From: Candidatus Nanopelagicaceae bacterium | GTDB lineage: Bacteria > Actinomycetota > Actinomycetes > Nanopelagicales > Nanopelagicaceae | DNA length: 21,911 bases | Assembly (NCBI GenBank): GCA_023260175.1 | Contig: JALQWD010000126.1 | Location: 1 to 21,911 of the forward strand | Direction: 5' to 3' | Shown: positions 1-8,882 of the stretch, piece after piece | Layout: each line of letters starts with the position of its first letter | Numbering within the stretch: position 1 is the first letter of the stretch | Position numbers and translations under genes: made by a program | Notes under the pieces: generated by a model | The model's input: only the letters and a program-made list of their open reading frames with translations | The model's database searches: none | Told to the model about the DNA's origin: nothing

Positions 1-462
1 TTGATCCATTGTGTGGCAGATGATTGATTTAGCAGATTCTCCGCCAACCTTTTCCACAATTGCACGGAATAGTTCACGATTCTCTCCACGTTGAATCGCA
101 TCGACATCGGCGCCAATTAACTTAACGCCATGCTTCTGCAAGATTCCGCGTTCGTGCAGACCCATTGCAGCGTTAAGTGCAGTTTGGCCGCCAAGCGTTG
201 CTAAAACTGCATCAGGACGCTCTTTGATAAGAATCTGTTCGATCGCTTCTGGGGTAATAGGTTCTACATATGTTGCATCAGCAAATTCCGGATCGGTCAT
301 GATTGTTGCTGGATTTGAATTAACAAGTACTACGCGAATGCCTTCACTCTTTAAGATGCGACAAGCTTGGGTTCCTGAATAATCGAATTCACAAGCTTGG
401 CCAATGACGATTGGTCCTGAACCAATTACTAGAACGCTTTTGATGCCGGAATCAATTGCCAT
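1..462 (-). CDS. carB: Carbamoyl-phosphate synthase large subunit, N-terminal part (partial)
   Basis: The first 154 codons of the large subunit are present; the rest lies beyond position 1. With CarA the enzyme makes carbamoyl phosphate from bicarbonate, glutamine-derived ammonia and two ATP, feeding pyrimidine and arginine synthesis in the cytoplasm. The N-terminus reads [20 protein letters not shown] and continues through [14 protein letters not shown], the very conserved start of CarB, followed by [10 protein letters not shown] and GGQTALN of the first ATP-grasp half. The ATG at 460-462 overlaps the end of carA by 11 nt (carA stop at 452-454), so the two subunits are probably translationally coupled. 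The GGAG inside the last carA codons (ATGGAGGAGCAC) is a plausible ribosome binding site. No defects are visible in the part seen. The open frame simply runs off the window, which is why only a fragment is given. Confidence 0.97.
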   Translation of the reverse strand, partial: MAIDSGIKSVLVIGSGPIVIGQACEFDYSGTQACRILKSEGIRVVLVNSNPATIMTDPEFADATYVEPITPEAIEQILIKERPDAVLATLGGQTALNAAMGLHERGILQKHGVKLIGADVDAIQRGENRELFRAIVEKVGGESAKSIICHTMDQ

Positions 463-1567
463 TGGCGTGCTCCTCCATCAATTTTACGAATCTATCGAAT
501 AAATAATTTGCATCGTGCGGACCAGCTGCAGCTTCTGGGTGATATTGCACGCTAAATGCTGGTCGATCAATTAAGCGCAATCCTTCTACCACTCCATCAT
601 TTAGACCGACATGAGTAACTTCCCCGCGGCCATAAACTGTTGTAAAAATTCCCTCCGTAGGAGCTTGCAATGCAAAACCATGATTGTGTGCAGTAATTTC
701 TACTTTGCCTGTCAATTTATCTAAAACCGGCTGATTGATACCTCTATGTCCAAACTGCAACTTATAGGTCTCAAACCCGAGTGCGCGTCCGAGAATCTGA
801 TGGCCAAAGCAGATGCCGAAGATCGGAATCTCTGCCGCTAGTAATTCGCGCACCGTCTCTACAACGGAATCCATTGTTGAAGGATCTCCTGGACCATTAG
901 AGAGGAAGACACCATCAGGCTTTGATGCAAGAATTGTTTCAGCGTTTGTATTAAAAGGCACTACTTCTACCTCTACTCCACGCTCTGCAAACGATCTTGG
1001 TGTTGCTGCTTTAATGCCCAAATCGAGGGCAACTACTTTAAATCTCTTATTAGGTGCCGCCACGACATAATTACTTGCAGTCGATACATCTTTAGATAAG
1101 AAACTTCCACTCATCTGCTCCATTTTGCGAACTTCAATGACCATATCTTCACGACTTAACTCTTCGCCGCTAAAGATGCCAACTCGCATTGCGCCGCGGT
1201 CGCGTAGATGTCTAGTTAATGCGCGTGTATCAATGCCAGAGATGCCGACAATATTCTGCTTTACAAGTTCCGCTTCTAAATCTTCGCTCGCGCGCCAATT
1301 GCTAGTTACTGGTGAAGGATTTCTGACGACAAAACCACTTACCCAAATTTTGGAAGATTCATTATCTTCAAGATTCCATCCGGTGTTACCGATGTGAGGA
1401 GCAGTCATCACAACAACTTGCTTGTGATACGAAGGATCAGTAAGCGTCTCTTGATATCCAGTCATACCAGTCGCGAAAACTGCTTCACCAAAAGTGCGTC
1501 CAATTGCGCCCCAGGACTGACCTTCAAAGATTCGACCATCATCTAGGACTAAGAATGCTTTAGCCAT
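452..1567 (-). CDS. carA: Carbamoyl-phosphate synthase small subunit
   Basis: This 371-residue glutamine amidotransferase subunit hydrolyses glutamine and passes ammonia to CarB. Residues 1-150 are the CarA-specific N-terminal domain (TGMTGYQE at 33-40, [15 protein letters not shown] at 108-122). Residues about 177-365 are the class I glutaminase domain. The nucleophile is Cys253 in GICFGHQ, and the His/Glu of the triad are His343 and Glu345 in QYHPEA; all three are present. The Phe after the catalytic Cys, instead of the common Leu, is something I associate with actinobacterial CarA. The ATG start at 1565-1567 is supported by a GGAGGG ribosome binding site about 8 nt upstream. It overlaps pyrC by 8 nt and carB by 11 nt, placing it fourth in the operon pyrR-pyrB-pyrC-carA-carB. 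Length is normal for the family. Confidence 0.97.
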   Translation of the reverse strand: MAKAFLVLDDGRIFEGQSWGAIGRTFGEAVFATGMTGYQETLTDPSYHKQVVVMTAPHIGNTGWNLEDNESSKIWVSGFVVRNPSPVTSNWRASEDLEAELVKQNIVGISGIDTRALTRHLRDRGAMRVGIFSGEELSREDMVIEVRKMEQMSGSFLSKDVSTASNYVVAAPNKRFKVVALDLGIKAATPRSFAERGVEVEVVPFNTNAETILASKPDGVFLSNGPGDPSTMDSVVETVRELLAAEIPIFGICFGHQILGRALGFETYKLQFGHRGINQPVLDKLTGKVEITAHNHGFALQAPTEGIFTTVYGRGEVTHVGLNDGVVEGLRLIDRPAFSVQYHPEAAAGPHDANYLFDRFVKLMEEHANGN

Positions 1568-2840
1568 TGCTATTAGCCCTCCAACTTAATCGACCTTCAA
1601 AGAAGGTTGCTTGAACGCTGCCACCAAATTCCATTCCGTGAAATGGTGTGTTCTTGCTCTTTGATGCCACTAAATCACGATCCACTTTCCAAGATTTACT
1701 TGGTGCGAAGAGGGTTAAATTAGCAGGAGCGCCCTTGATTAGCGCCTTACCTTGCTTGTGATAACGACCAATTTCCGCCGGTTTGGTCGACATTCTCGTC
1801 TGCAACGTAGCTAAATCAATCAACTTTGAATCAACCATGGTCTGCCAAACGATTGAAAGCGCAGTTTCGAGGCCAAGCATTCCAAATGCCGCGTATTGCC
1901 ATTCGCACTCTTTGCTCTCAGCAGGATGTGGCGCATGGTCTGTTGCGACGATATCAATTGTTCCGTCAGCCAAACCTTCGCGCAGCGCTATAACATCTGC
2001 CTCTGTTCGTAGCGGAGGATTTACTTTATAGATTGGATCGTAAGACTTAGCTAGATCATCAGTTAAAAGTAGATGATGTGGTGTTACTTCAGCGGTCACA
2101 TTAATTCCTCGAGCTTTAGCCCAACGAACAATCTCTACGCCACCTGCAGTTGTTAAGTGGCAAACATGCAATCTAGATTGAACATGACCTGCAAGTAGTA
2201 CATCGCGAGCAATAATCGCTTCTTCTGCTACTGCCGGCCAACCTTTTAAACCGAGTTGCGAGGAAATCAATCCTTCATTCATTTGTGCATCAACCGTCAA
2301 CGATGGATCCTGAGCATGCTGCGCAATCACTCCGTCAAATTTCTTGATGTACTCAAGTGCTCGTCGCATTACCAAAGCATCACTTACGCAATTGCCGTCA
2401 TCGCTAAATACTCGAACCTGTGCAACGGAGTCAGCCATCGCTCCAAGCTCTGCCAGCTCTTTACCGGCTAGACCCTTAGTAACTGCGCCAATTGGATAAA
2501 CGTCAGTCAATCCACATTCTTGGCCAAGTCGATAAACCTGTTCAACCACTCCAGCTGTATCTGCAACCGGAGAGGTATTTGCCATTGCGCTTACCGCAGT
2601 GAAACCACCTTTTGCAGCTGCCGCAGAGCCCGATGCCACAGTTTCGGAATCTTCTTTACCTGGTTCACGCAAATGGGTATGTAGATCCACTAAACCTTGA
2701 AGTGCATATGTACCAGTACCGTTGATTACTTCGTGCCCATCCTTAGGAAGTCCACGGCCGATCTCTTGAATTACGTCATCAGCAATTGCGATATCAACTT
2801 CTGCTCCATTTAGGGAAGTGTTGGTAATTAAATATTTCAC
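1560..2840 (-). CDS. pyrC: Dihydroorotase
   Basis: A 426-residue class I dihydroorotase of the amidohydrolase fold, closing N-carbamoylaspartate to dihydroorotate. Visible metal-centre residues are His54 and His56 in [11 protein letters not shown], Asp147/148 in FSDDGN, His175 in IAQHAQ, His228 in HVCHLT, and Asp301 in the signature [16 protein letters not shown] at 254-262 and NPPLR at 274-278 are also typical. It is a complete active enzyme by motif, not the inactive homologue sometimes paired with PyrB. The start is GTG at 2838-2840, overlapping the pyrB stop in a GTGA arrangement (4 nt), so translation is probably coupled. The N-terminus MKYLITN fits the family, making this start more likely than any internal one. 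The 3' end overlaps carA by 8 nt. Regulation presumably follows the PyrR site ahead of pyrR. Confidence 0.97.
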   Translation of the reverse strand: MKYLITNTSLNGAEVDIAIADDVIQEIGRGLPKDGHEVINGTGTYALQGLVDLHTHLREPGKEDSETVASGSAAAAKGGFTAVSAMANTSPVADTAGVVEQVYRLGQECGLTDVYPIGAVTKGLAGKELAELGAMADSVAQVRVFSDDGNCVSDALVMRRALEYIKKFDGVIAQHAQDPSLTVDAQMNEGLISSQLGLKGWPAVAEEAIIARDVLLAGHVQSRLHVCHLTTAGGVEIVRWAKARGINVTAEVTPHHLLLTDDLAKSYDPIYKVNPPLRTEADVIALREGLADGTIDIVATDHAPHPAESKECEWQYAAFGMLGLETALSIVWQTMVDSKLIDLATLQTRMSTKPAEIGRYHKQGKALIKGAPANLTLFAPSKSWKVDRDLVASKSKNTPFHGMEFGGSVQATFFEGRLSWRANSNG

Positions 2841-3766
2841 ATTTCACCTGCTAGTAATAGATAAAGGATGGCCATTCGGATACTGATTCCGTTACTTACC
2901 TGTTCTACGATCACACTTCTTGCAGAGTCAGCTGATTCGGCTGTAATTTCCAGACCGCGATTCATTGGACCTGGATGCATCACAATCGCATTTGGTTTTA
3001 AGGTGCTCAATCTCTCTTGATTTAGACCGAAATAGCGTGAATATTCACGAGCACTTGGGAAGAATGAATCTGACATTCGCTCTAATTGCACACGTAACAT
3101 CATCACTGCATCTACTTGAGGCAATACTTCATTTAAATCATAAGAAACGGTTGCCGGCCAGTGCTCTACCCCAACAGGTAGCAGAGTTGGCGGCGCAACT
3201 AGATAAACCTTTGCACCTAATTTATGAAGCAGTTGCACGTTTGATCTTGCCACTCGGGAATGAAGAACATCTCCGACGATTGCAACTTTAATACCAGCTA
3301 AATCATTGCCACCATGAGATAGATGCTTACGTATTGTGAAAGCATCGAGTAGTGCTTGACTTGGATGTTCGTGTGTACCATCGCCAGCATTTACTACAGA
3401 ACCTGAAGTCCATTCAGAATCTGCCAGACGACGCGCTGCCCCTGATGCACTATGACGAATAATTACTGCATCTGCTCCCATAGCTTGAAGTGTTAGCGCA
3501 GTATCTTTTAGAGATTCTCCCTTGGAAACGGAAGAGCCCTTGGCGCTGAAATTAATAACATCGGCAGATAATCTCTTGGCGGCCGCTTCAAAAGAAATAC
3601 GGGTACGAGTTGAATCCTCGTAAAAAAGATTAACAATGGTTCGTCCGCGAAGAGTTGGTAACTTCTTCATTGGGCCATCTGATACTCGCGCCAACTCCTG
3701 CGCTGTATCTAAAATTTGAATTGCCTCTTCGTAACTTAAATCGTTGATTGACAGAAGATGTTTCAT
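2837..3766 (-). CDS. pyrB: Aspartate carbamoyltransferase catalytic subunit
   Basis: This 309-residue enzyme condenses carbamoyl phosphate with aspartate to N-carbamoylaspartate. The carbamoyl-phosphate motif STRTR is at 52-56. The lysine of the 80s loop is in SKGES (81-85, Lys82), [10 protein letters not shown] is at 134-143, and the aspartate-binding region shows MLRVQLER at 223-230 and HPGPMNRG at 264-271. The order of motifs and the length match bacterial PyrB. No pyrI regulatory subunit is nearby, as expected for actinobacteria, where control acts through PyrR. The ATG at 3764-3766 shares one base with the pyrR stop (TAATG), and its own stop overlaps pyrC. Product and substrate link it directly to the CarAB and PyrC encoded beside it. 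Confidence 0.98.
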   Translation of the reverse strand: MKHLLSINDLSYEEAIQILDTAQELARVSDGPMKKLPTLRGRTIVNLFYEDSTRTRISFEAAAKRLSADVINFSAKGSSVSKGESLKDTALTLQAMGADAVIIRHSASGAARRLADSEWTSGSVVNAGDGTHEHPSQALLDAFTIRKHLSHGGNDLAGIKVAIVGDVLHSRVARSNVQLLHKLGAKVYLVAPPTLLPVGVEHWPATVSYDLNEVLPQVDAVMMLRVQLERMSDSFFPSAREYSRYFGLNQERLSTLKPNAIVMHPGPMNRGLEITAESADSARSVIVEQVSNGISIRMAILYLLLAGEM

Positions 3767-4275
3767 TAACCCACCGCTACTTCATCGCGTCCATCAACTT
3801 CAGTTAGCAAGACTTTGACAGATTGAGCGATATTGGTTGGCAAGTTCTTACCTACGAAGTCAGCGCGAATTGGTAACTGACGATGTCCGCGATCTACTAA
3901 GACTGCTAATTGCACCGTGCGAGGTCTTCCAATTTCACCTAGCGCATCGAGTGCGGCTCGAATAGTTCTCCCTGAGAAAAGAACGTCATCGACTAGTACG
4001 ACATCTTTACCTTCGATTCCTTCAACAGGAATATTGGTAGGCATTAAGGCGCGTGGGGCACGGGTACGTAAATCATCGCGATGGAGAGTTATATCCAAAG
4101 TGCCTGTTGGTACCTTTTTGCCTTCGATTAGCGAGATCTGCTCAGCGATTCGATTAGCTAGATGTGCACCACGAGTTGGGATGCCGAGAATTACGAGGTT
4201 ATCCGAACCAGAATTACGTTCGAGGATCTCGTGAGAGATGCGCGTAAGCGCACGCGAAATATCCGCAGAATTCAT
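3766..4275 (-). CDS. pyrR: PyrR: pyrimidine operon RNA-binding regulator / uracil phosphoribosyltransferase
   Basis: A 169-residue type I phosphoribosyltransferase-fold protein. The PRPP-binding signature [13 protein letters not shown] is at 92-104. [11 protein letters not shown] at 30-40 and [14 protein letters not shown] at 59-72 are characteristic of PyrR rather than of other PRTases. In this family the protein binds a hairpin in pyr mRNA when UMP/UTP is high and can also make UMP from uracil. It is the first gene of the pyr cluster, 64 nt after nusB. The ATG at 4273-4275 has a strong AAGGTGG Shine-Dalgarno sequence six bases upstream. A hairpin matching the PyrR recognition consensus lies one base further upstream, which suggests autoregulation of translation as described for mycobacterial PyrR. 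That mechanism is inferred here from sequence only. Confidence 0.96.
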   Translation of the reverse strand: MNSADISRALTRISHEILERNSGSDNLVILGIPTRGAHLANRIAEQISLIEGKKVPTGTLDITLHRDDLRTRAPRALMPTNIPVEGIEGKDVVLVDDVLFSGRTIRAALDALGEIGRPRTVQLAVLVDRGHRQLPIRADFVGKNLPTNIAQSVKVLLTEVDGRDEVAVG

Positions 4276-4281
4276 TTTCTT

Positions 4282-4288
4282 CCACCTT
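4282..4288 (-). promoter_or_regulatory. Shine-Dalgarno site of pyrR
   Basis: AAGGTGG sits six bases before the pyrR ATG and supports that start. It directly abuts the candidate PyrR hairpin, which makes it the likely target of repression. Confidence 0.7.
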
Positions 4289-4289
4289 C

Positions 4290-4307
4290 CCCACCTCTCT
4301 GGATGGG
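4290..4307 (-). promoter_or_regulatory. Candidate PyrR-binding hairpin in the pyrR leader
   Basis: Read on the minus strand as RNA, this is CCCAUCCAGAGAGGUGGG. It folds as a six-base-pair stem (CCCAUC with GGUGGG, one U-G pair) around the hexaloop CAGAGA. The loop matches the CNGNGA hexaloop of Bacillus and mycobacterial PyrR-binding loops, and UCCNGNGAGG of the longer published consensus (ARUCCNGNGAGGYU, from memory) is matched without error. The 3' arm ends one base from the pyrR Shine-Dalgarno sequence. Bound PyrR could therefore block ribosome access. I see no alternative terminator/antiterminator pair, so translational repression fits better than attenuation. Confidence 0.8.
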
Positions 4308-4339
4308 TCGTTAAAGGATGTTGGCGGAAGTCTATCTGA

Positions 4340-4717
4340 TTAGAGAGCTATCTGCCCCTTGAGGCTCGCGAGCTTCGAGAGAACCCCGTGGACAAAGGTG
4401 GCGCTATTTTCTGTTGAAAGCTCTGTGGCTAATTTGAGCGCCTCGTCGATAACAACCGCTTCTGGGGTCTGGCTCCAGAGCAACTCCCAAATTGCTAATC
4501 GGAGGATATTTCGATCCACGCTAGGAATGCGGTCAAAATCCCATCCTTGAATATAGGTGCGGATTAATTCATCGATTCGTGAGAGGTTCTCTTTTACGCC
4601 ATTCAGAATCTCGGCAGCGTAATCACGCACTTCACCAATTTCAATTTCTTGGTTGCGAAGATCTGCTTGAAACAGCTGATCGAGCGCCTCTTTACGAGCT
4701 TTACTGCGTTGCGCCAT
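4340..4717 (-). CDS. nusB: Transcription antitermination factor NusB
   Basis: This 125-residue all-helical protein binds boxA RNA with NusE (ribosomal protein S10) and supports antitermination in rRNA operons. Family signs are the start [18 protein letters not shown], the central [14 protein letters not shown] at 67-80, and the C-terminal run beginning [12 protein letters not shown] at 89-100 and ending FVHGVLSKL at 108-116. It is slightly short because the C-terminal tail is trimmed, but the fold is covered. The ATG directly follows the TAA of efp with no gap, so the pair is almost certainly one transcript. The efp-nusB order is standard in actinobacteria. In Streptomyces bldD follows before pyrR; here pyrR comes next after 64 nt. 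A TAGACT box at 4329-4334 could be a -10 element for pyrR, but no good -35 accompanies it. Confidence 0.96.
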   Translation of the reverse strand: MAQRSKARKEALDQLFQADLRNQEIEIGEVRDYAAEILNGVKENLSRIDELIRTYIQGWDFDRIPSVDRNILRLAIWELLWSQTPEAVVIDEALKLATELSTENSATFVHGVLSKLASLKGQIAL

Positions 4718-5275
4718 TTAAGCGCGGCCTAAATATGACCCATCGCGTGTATCAACAAGAACCTTCTCGCCCTGCTTGATGAAAAGAGGAACTTGGATAT
4801 CGATACCCGTCTCAACTGTTGCAGGCTTAGTGCCACCAGATGAACGATCGCCTTGGATACCAGGCTCGGTATAAGTAATTTCAAGTGCAACCGATGCTGG
4901 AAGTTCAACATATAGAGGCTGTCCTTCGTGGATTGCTACATTTACTTCAGCATTTTCCAAAAGGTAATTTGCGCCTTCTCCTACTGTAGCTTCAGAGATT
5001 GTCATTTGATCATATGTAGTTGTATCCATGAAAACGAAATCAGCGCCATCTTTGTACAGGAATTGCATGTCGCGCTTTTCAACAACTGCGATCTCTACCT
5101 TAACTCCTGCGTTGAAAGTCTTCTCAACAACTTTACCGGTAAGAACCTGCTTCATCTTTGTACGAACGAATGCTGGACCCTTGCCCGGCTTAACATGCTG
5201 GAATTCAACAACGGTCCATAGAGAACCATCGATATTTAGGGTCATGCCGTTCTTGAGATCATTGGTTGTTGCCAC
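4718..5275 (-). CDS. efp: Translation elongation factor P (PGKGP type)
   Basis: A 185-residue EF-P, which binds between the ribosomal P and E sites and rescues stalling at polyproline stretches. All three beta-barrel domains are present. The KOW-like domain I carries the tip loop [10 protein letters not shown], with Lys32 at the tip. The OB domain II includes FMDTTTYDQ, and domain III includes [10 protein letters not shown] and [14 protein letters not shown]. The PGKGP loop is the actinobacterial subfamily whose tip lysine is reported to work without the modifications seen in E. coli or Bacillus; no epmA/epmB-type genes are seen here. The start is GTG at 5273-5275 with CGGAG about 7 nt upstream. 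The 76-nt gap to aroQ contains TAAACT on the minus strand, a possible -10, so efp may have its own promoter as well as read-through. Confidence 0.97.
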   Translation of the reverse strand: MATTNDLKNGMTLNIDGSLWTVVEFQHVKPGKGPAFVRTKMKQVLTGKVVEKTFNAGVKVEIAVVEKRDMQFLYKDGADFVFMDTTTYDQMTISEATVGEGANYLLENAEVNVAIHEGQPLYVELPASVALEITYTEPGIQGDRSSGGTKPATVETGIDIQVPLFIKQGEKVLVDTRDGSYLGRA

Positions 5276-5351
5276 GAGGAACTCCGTTTAGTAATAGCGC
5301 AATTAACTAGCGAAGTTTACCTTTGAAAATCGAAATAGAAAAATTAAGAAA
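5276..5351 (-). promoter_or_regulatory. efp upstream region, possible internal promoter
   Basis: This 76-nt spacer is one of the longer gaps in the minus-strand cluster and is AT-rich. On the minus strand it holds TAAACT, fitting the actinobacterial -10 pattern TAnnnT, then a leader ending in CGGAG before the efp GTG. No clear -35 and no terminator hairpin are visible. A promoter is plausible but not shown. Confidence 0.35.
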
Positions 5352-5783
5352 CTAAGAAAGCAGTGATTTCAGCGCATTCAAGGCTAAAAGATAGGAATTT
5401 GGGCCAAATCCAGCAATGGTCCCTTTGGCTACCCCACTAATCACCGATGTATGGCGGAACTCTTCACGCGCCATTGGGTTTGAAAGATGAACTTCGATCA
5501 ATGGAGCCTTCAACATCTCTGCCGCGTCATGAATTGCTACTGAATAATGTGTGAATGCTGCAGGGTTAATGATTACCGGAAGATTCTTATCGGCTGCTTC
5601 ATGTAACCAGCCCACAATTGTGGCCTCGTCATCGCTCTGACGAATATCTGCCTCAAAGCCCAAATTTTTAGCTCCATCAGCAATCAAAGTTTTGAGTTGT
5701 TCCCAATTTAGATCACCATAATGCTTTGAATCACGGATATCTAAACGACCAAGATTCGGACCATTAAGAACTAAAACCTTCAT
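5352..5783 (-). CDS. aroQ: 3-dehydroquinate dehydratase, type II
   Basis: A 143-residue type II dehydroquinase, third enzyme of the shikimate pathway. Catalytic features are in place: Arg17 and Tyr22 in the mobile lid (LDIRDSKHYG), Asn73 in IINPAAFTH, His99 in EVHLSN, and Arg110 in AREEFRHTS. The NGPNLGRL start resembles mycobacterial AroQ more than the NLLG form of proteobacteria. The lid loop is a little divergent (RDSKHYG where REPxxYG is usual) but the reactive Tyr is kept. The ATG at 5781-5783 overlaps the aroB stop by 4 nt (ATGA). In Mycobacterium and Streptomyces a peptidase gene (pepQ) often stands between aroQ and efp; it is absent here, consistent with a reduced genome. Confidence 0.96.
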   Translation of the reverse strand: MKVLVLNGPNLGRLDIRDSKHYGDLNWEQLKTLIADGAKNLGFEADIRQSDDEATIVGWLHEAADKNLPVIINPAAFTHYSVAIHDAAEMLKAPLIEVHLSNPMAREEFRHTSVISGVAKGTIAGFGPNSYLLALNALKSLLS

Positions 5784-6811
5784 GAGCTAATTCTCTCATA
5801 GGCACTTACTAATTCGTCAGAAGTTGGCGACTCAATCCTGGTGCACTTACCAATAGATTCAATAGCGACGAAACGTAGAGCGCCATCCTTAACTTTCTTA
5901 TCAATAGCCATTGTTTTAAGTAGCTCTGGCCATGCTGCAGCGCGATAGGAGGTAGGAAGTTTCAGGGCCTTTAAGATTTGGTAATGCTGATCTACAAGAT
6001 CTTGGTTTAGCAATCCCTTTCCGGATGCCAATTCAGCTACGAAACACATGCCAATTGCAACTGCCTCACCATGTCGTAACTGATAGTTGGAATCCTTCTC
6101 AATTGCATGTGCAAGAGTGTGGCCATAATTGAGAATCTCTCGAAGGAAACTCTCTTTAAAGTCAGCGCTTACTATCTCTGCCTTTACAGAGACTGCGCGA
6201 TGGATCAACTCGAGTTGCAACTCTTTATCGTTGCAAATATCTTTCAATGATTTCCTCTCCAAAATTTCAAGGATATGTCCATCTGAGATGAAACCGCACT
6301 TAACTACCTCTGCCATACCGGCTGCGATATCGCGCTCTGGCAAAGTATCTATCCAAGCCAAATCGATTAGAACTGCACTCGGAGAGTGAAACGCTCCGAT
6401 TAAATTCTTTCCTGCTGGCGAATTAATGCCGGTCTTACCACCAACTGCAGCGTCAACCATTCCTGCGACAGTGGTCGGAATTGCAATCCAATCTATTCCT
6501 CGCAACCAGGAAGCTGCAGCAAATCCAGCCACATCCGTAACTGTTCCCCCGCCAATACCTACGATTAAATCCTGACGATTTATCTGCAATTTTCCAAGTT
6601 CTTCCCAGATCATATTTATTACAAGTGGAGATTTGCCCGCTTCACCATCTGGAATCTTTATGGTTGGAAGATCAACATCAATATTCTGGCTTTCACTACA
6701 GATCACCACAGTCTTCGATCGGCCTTCAATCCAATCTGTCAGTGCAACTTTCCAATCCACACCAATCTCAACTTGATATGAACGCTCTGCCGTTACTGGA
6801 ACCGTTCTCAT
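5780..6811 (-). CDS. aroB: 3-dehydroquinate synthase
   Basis: This 343-residue NAD- and zinc-dependent enzyme converts DAHP to 3-dehydroquinate, the second shikimate-pathway step. The nucleotide-binding GIGGGTVTDVAGF is at 85-97, followed by IPTTVAGMVDAAVGGKTGIN at 111-130. Zinc ligands are Glu168 in GMAEVVKCG, His231 in LNYGHTLAHA, and His247 in RHGEAV. Lys126 and Lys171 of the active site are present. Motif order and length are those of AroB, not the related 2-deoxy-scyllo-inosose synthases. The ATG at 6809-6811 overlaps the aroK stop (ATGA), and its stop overlaps aroQ, so aroK-aroB-aroQ are tightly coupled. Confidence 0.97.
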   Translation of the reverse strand: MRTVPVTAERSYQVEIGVDWKVALTDWIEGRSKTVVICSESQNIDVDLPTIKIPDGEAGKSPLVINMIWEELGKLQINRQDLIVGIGGGTVTDVAGFAAASWLRGIDWIAIPTTVAGMVDAAVGGKTGINSPAGKNLIGAFHSPSAVLIDLAWIDTLPERDIAAGMAEVVKCGFISDGHILEILERKSLKDICNDKELQLELIHRAVSVKAEIVSADFKESFLREILNYGHTLAHAIEKDSNYQLRHGEAVAIGMCFVAELASGKGLLNQDLVDQHYQILKALKLPTSYRAAAWPELLKTMAIDKKVKDGALRFVAIESIGKCTRIESPTSDELVSAYERISS

Positions 6812-7311
6812 AAGAGTCCAATTATCTCTGATGCAATATCTGAAACAGACTTTTCACTCACGTCAATCGTGAGATCAGCCAGAGATTCATATGTCGGACG
6901 ACGTAGATTCATCAACTCTGCCCACTTTTGGCGTGGATTCACCATTAGCAAAGGGCGGGCGCTATCGAAACCGACTCTTGGTGCGACGGCTGAGAGCGAA
7001 ATATCGAGAAAAACTTTCTTAGCAGAGCTGTTCCTTAACGCCTCTTGGACGGCATCGTTCATAACAGCGCCTCCACCTAGCGAGAGGATGCCATCTTCAG
7101 AAATTAGAGCGTCAATAACTACGCTCTCTTCAACTAGACGAAAATGAGGCTCACCATCTTCAACGAAAATCTCTGAAACAGATTTACCTTGATCAGCTTC
7201 GATAAGTTGATCGGTGTCTGCAAAGGTGCAATTTAATTGATTGGCAATTTCACGACCAACAGTGGTTTTGCCTGCACCCATTGGCCCAATTAAAACCAAC
7301 CTTGGTGTCAT
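6808..7311 (-). CDS. aroK: Shikimate kinase
   Basis: A 167-residue P-loop kinase that phosphorylates shikimate to shikimate 3-phosphate with ATP. Walker A is GPMGAGKTT at 9-17. Shikimate contacts are Asp34 in DTDQLIE, Arg58 in HFRLVEE, and Gly79-81 in LGGGAV. The lid arginine is in SARPLL (Arg119) and the ATP-contacting Arg is in NLRRPTY (137-138). It shares one base with the aroC stop (TAATG) and overlaps aroB by 4 nt. The aroC-aroK-aroB-aroQ order is the classic actinobacterial cluster. Confidence 0.97.
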   Translation of the reverse strand: MTPRLVLIGPMGAGKTTVGREIANQLNCTFADTDQLIEADQGKSVSEIFVEDGEPHFRLVEESVVIDALISEDGILSLGGGAVMNDAVQEALRNSSAKKVFLDISLSAVAPRVGFDSARPLLMVNPRQKWAELMNLRRPTYESLADLTIDVSEKSVSDIASEIIGLL

Positions 7312-8489
7312 TATTTATACGGAAGATTCTCGGTATAGCTCTGGAAATTGCGACGAGTCTCTGCAACCGAATCGCCACCAAATTTTTCCAGTACTGCTTC
7401 TGCCAGAACCAGCGCAACCATAGCTTCTGCCACAACTCCGGCTGCTGGGACCGCACAAACGTCGGAACGCTGGTTGATTGCCTTTGCAGCTTCACCAGTA
7501 GCAACATCGATTGTGTCGAGCGCCTTAGGTACTGTCGAAATTGGTTTCATTGCCGCACGAACTCTTAGCAGATCACCGTTACTGATACCACCTTCGGTAC
7601 CGCCAGCACGTTTTGATCGACGAACAATGGCGCCGTCTTTTAATTCAATTTCATCGTGCGCCACAGATCCACGACGAGTTGCTGTCGTGAAACCATCGCC
7701 TAACTCAACACCTTTGATCGCTTGAATACCCATAAGCGCTCCAGCTAAGCGTGAATCTAAACGGCGGTCCCAATGTACGTGAGAACCCAAACCAACTGGC
7801 ATGTTGTAAGCGATAACTTCAACTACGCCGCCTAATGTGTCTCCATCTTTATGAGCTGCCTCAATTTCAGCAATCATTGCTGCTGAACTCGCAGCATCTG
7901 CACATCTAACTTGATCGCCATCAATTCTTTGCAAATCTGCAAAGTTAGGTAGCGGCGCAGATTCAGATACAGATGCAGAACCAATTGAAACTACATGGCT
8001 CAATATTTCAATACCGACGGCCTGCTTCAAAAATGCCTTAGCGATTGCACCAAGAGCAACACGTGCTGCGGTTTCGCGAGCCGATGCTCTCTCAAGAATT
8101 GGGCGCGCATCTTTGAAATCATATTTCTGCATACCTACAAGATCGGCATGACCAGGACGTGGTCTAGTTAACGGAGCATTGCGAGCTAATTTAGAAATTT
8201 CATCCTCAGGGACAGGATCTGCAGACATCACCTTTTCCCACTTTGGCCATTCGCTATTACCAACTTGAATAGAAACTGGACCACCTTGGGTTTCGCCTAA
8301 ACGAATTCCGCCGGTAATAGTTACTTTGTCGGCTTCAAAATTCTGACGAGCGCCACGACCAAAACCTAAACGTCGACGCGCAAGTTCCTTATCAATATCA
8401 GAGGTATTAATCTCAATATGGGCCGGTAGCCCTTCGATGATTGCAGTAAGCAACGGCCCATGAGACTCTCCAGCTGTTAACCATCGCAT
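7311..8489 (-). CDS. aroC: Chorismate synthase
   Basis: This 392-residue FMN-dependent lyase turns EPSP into chorismate, the branch point to aromatic amino acids, folate and quinones. The first signature is TAGESHGP at 5-12 (His10 catalytic), then GRGARQNFE at 44-52, [13 protein letters not shown] at 107-119, [13 protein letters not shown] at 133-145, and near the end [17 protein letters not shown]. The family member looks complete. The ATG at 8487-8489 lies 12 nt after the preceding gene; no clear Shine-Dalgarno is visible, but [11 protein letters not shown] is the normal N-terminus. EPSP synthase (aroA) and DAHP synthase are not in the window. Confidence 0.98.
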   Translation of the reverse strand: MRWLTAGESHGPLLTAIIEGLPAHIEINTSDIDKELARRRLGFGRGARQNFEADKVTITGGIRLGETQGGPVSIQVGNSEWPKWEKVMSADPVPEDEISKLARNAPLTRPRPGHADLVGMQKYDFKDARPILERASARETAARVALGAIAKAFLKQAVGIEILSHVVSIGSASVSESAPLPNFADLQRIDGDQVRCADAASSAAMIAEIEAAHKDGDTLGGVVEVIAYNMPVGLGSHVHWDRRLDSRLAGALMGIQAIKGVELGDGFTTATRRGSVAHDEIELKDGAIVRRSKRAGGTEGGISNGDLLRVRAAMKPISTVPKALDTIDVATGEAAKAINQRSDVCAVPAAGVVAEAMVALVLAEAVLEKFGGDSVAETRRNFQSYTENLPYK

Positions 8490-8501
8490 TGGGCAATTAT
8501 T

Positions 8502-8882
8502 TCAGATGAAACCATAACTTCGCGCCACATTTGCAATCAAGATTCCTGAAGCGATAAATGGTGCGAAAGGTAGTCGTTTCTGCCTAAAAACTACTCCGAA
8601 TAGACCACCAAATATCAGCGATACATAAATCCAGTATTGAGACCAACTCAAAATGTGAGACCAGAGGGCAACTGCGATCGACAATTTAATATCACCAGAA
8701 CCGATGTACTTTCCGAAAATAATGGCTGTAAGGATTCCTAGTGCAATCATCCAGATGAACGATTCGTCGAAAAAAGCAAGCGCTACAAGGATTGTTGGAT
8801 AGGTCAACCAATTGGGAATCCTGCGATATTTCAAATCAAAGTAGGTAGCGGTAGCTACAACCGTGATTAGAAGAAAACTCAT
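8502..8882 (-). CDS. A24-family prepilin peptidase-like membrane protein (short form)
   Basis: A 126-residue, strongly hydrophobic protein with about four to five membrane segments. It carries the two aspartates of type IV prepilin peptidases: Asp16 in YFDLKYRRIPN and Asp64 in GSGDIKL. The extra N-terminal methyltransferase domain of PilD is missing, as in the CpaA/TadV and archaeal FlaK-like short forms. PFAPFI at 105-110 is a further family sign. Such enzymes cleave pilin or pseudopilin leader peptides at the inner membrane face. No pilin or secretion gene is near. The position between aroE and aroC matches Mycobacterium tuberculosis Rv2551c, so the linkage is old. The ATG overlaps the aroE stop by 4 nt. 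Activity is likely from the motifs; the substrate is unknown. Confidence 0.85.
   Translation of the reverse strand: MSFLLITVVATATYFDLKYRRIPNWLTYPTILVALAFFDESFIWMIALGILTAIIFGKYIGSGDIKLSIAVALWSHILSWSQYWIYVSLIFGGLFGVVFRQKRLPFAPFIASGILIANVARSYGFI

Noticed and set aside
813..1397. Plus-strand open frames of 85 and 90 codons inside carA
   Set aside because: They lie opposite a gene with all CarA motifs, have no family motifs and no start signals. They are antisense shadows, as are the similar plus-strand frames inside pyrC, pyrB, aroB, aroC, alaS, aspS and hisS.
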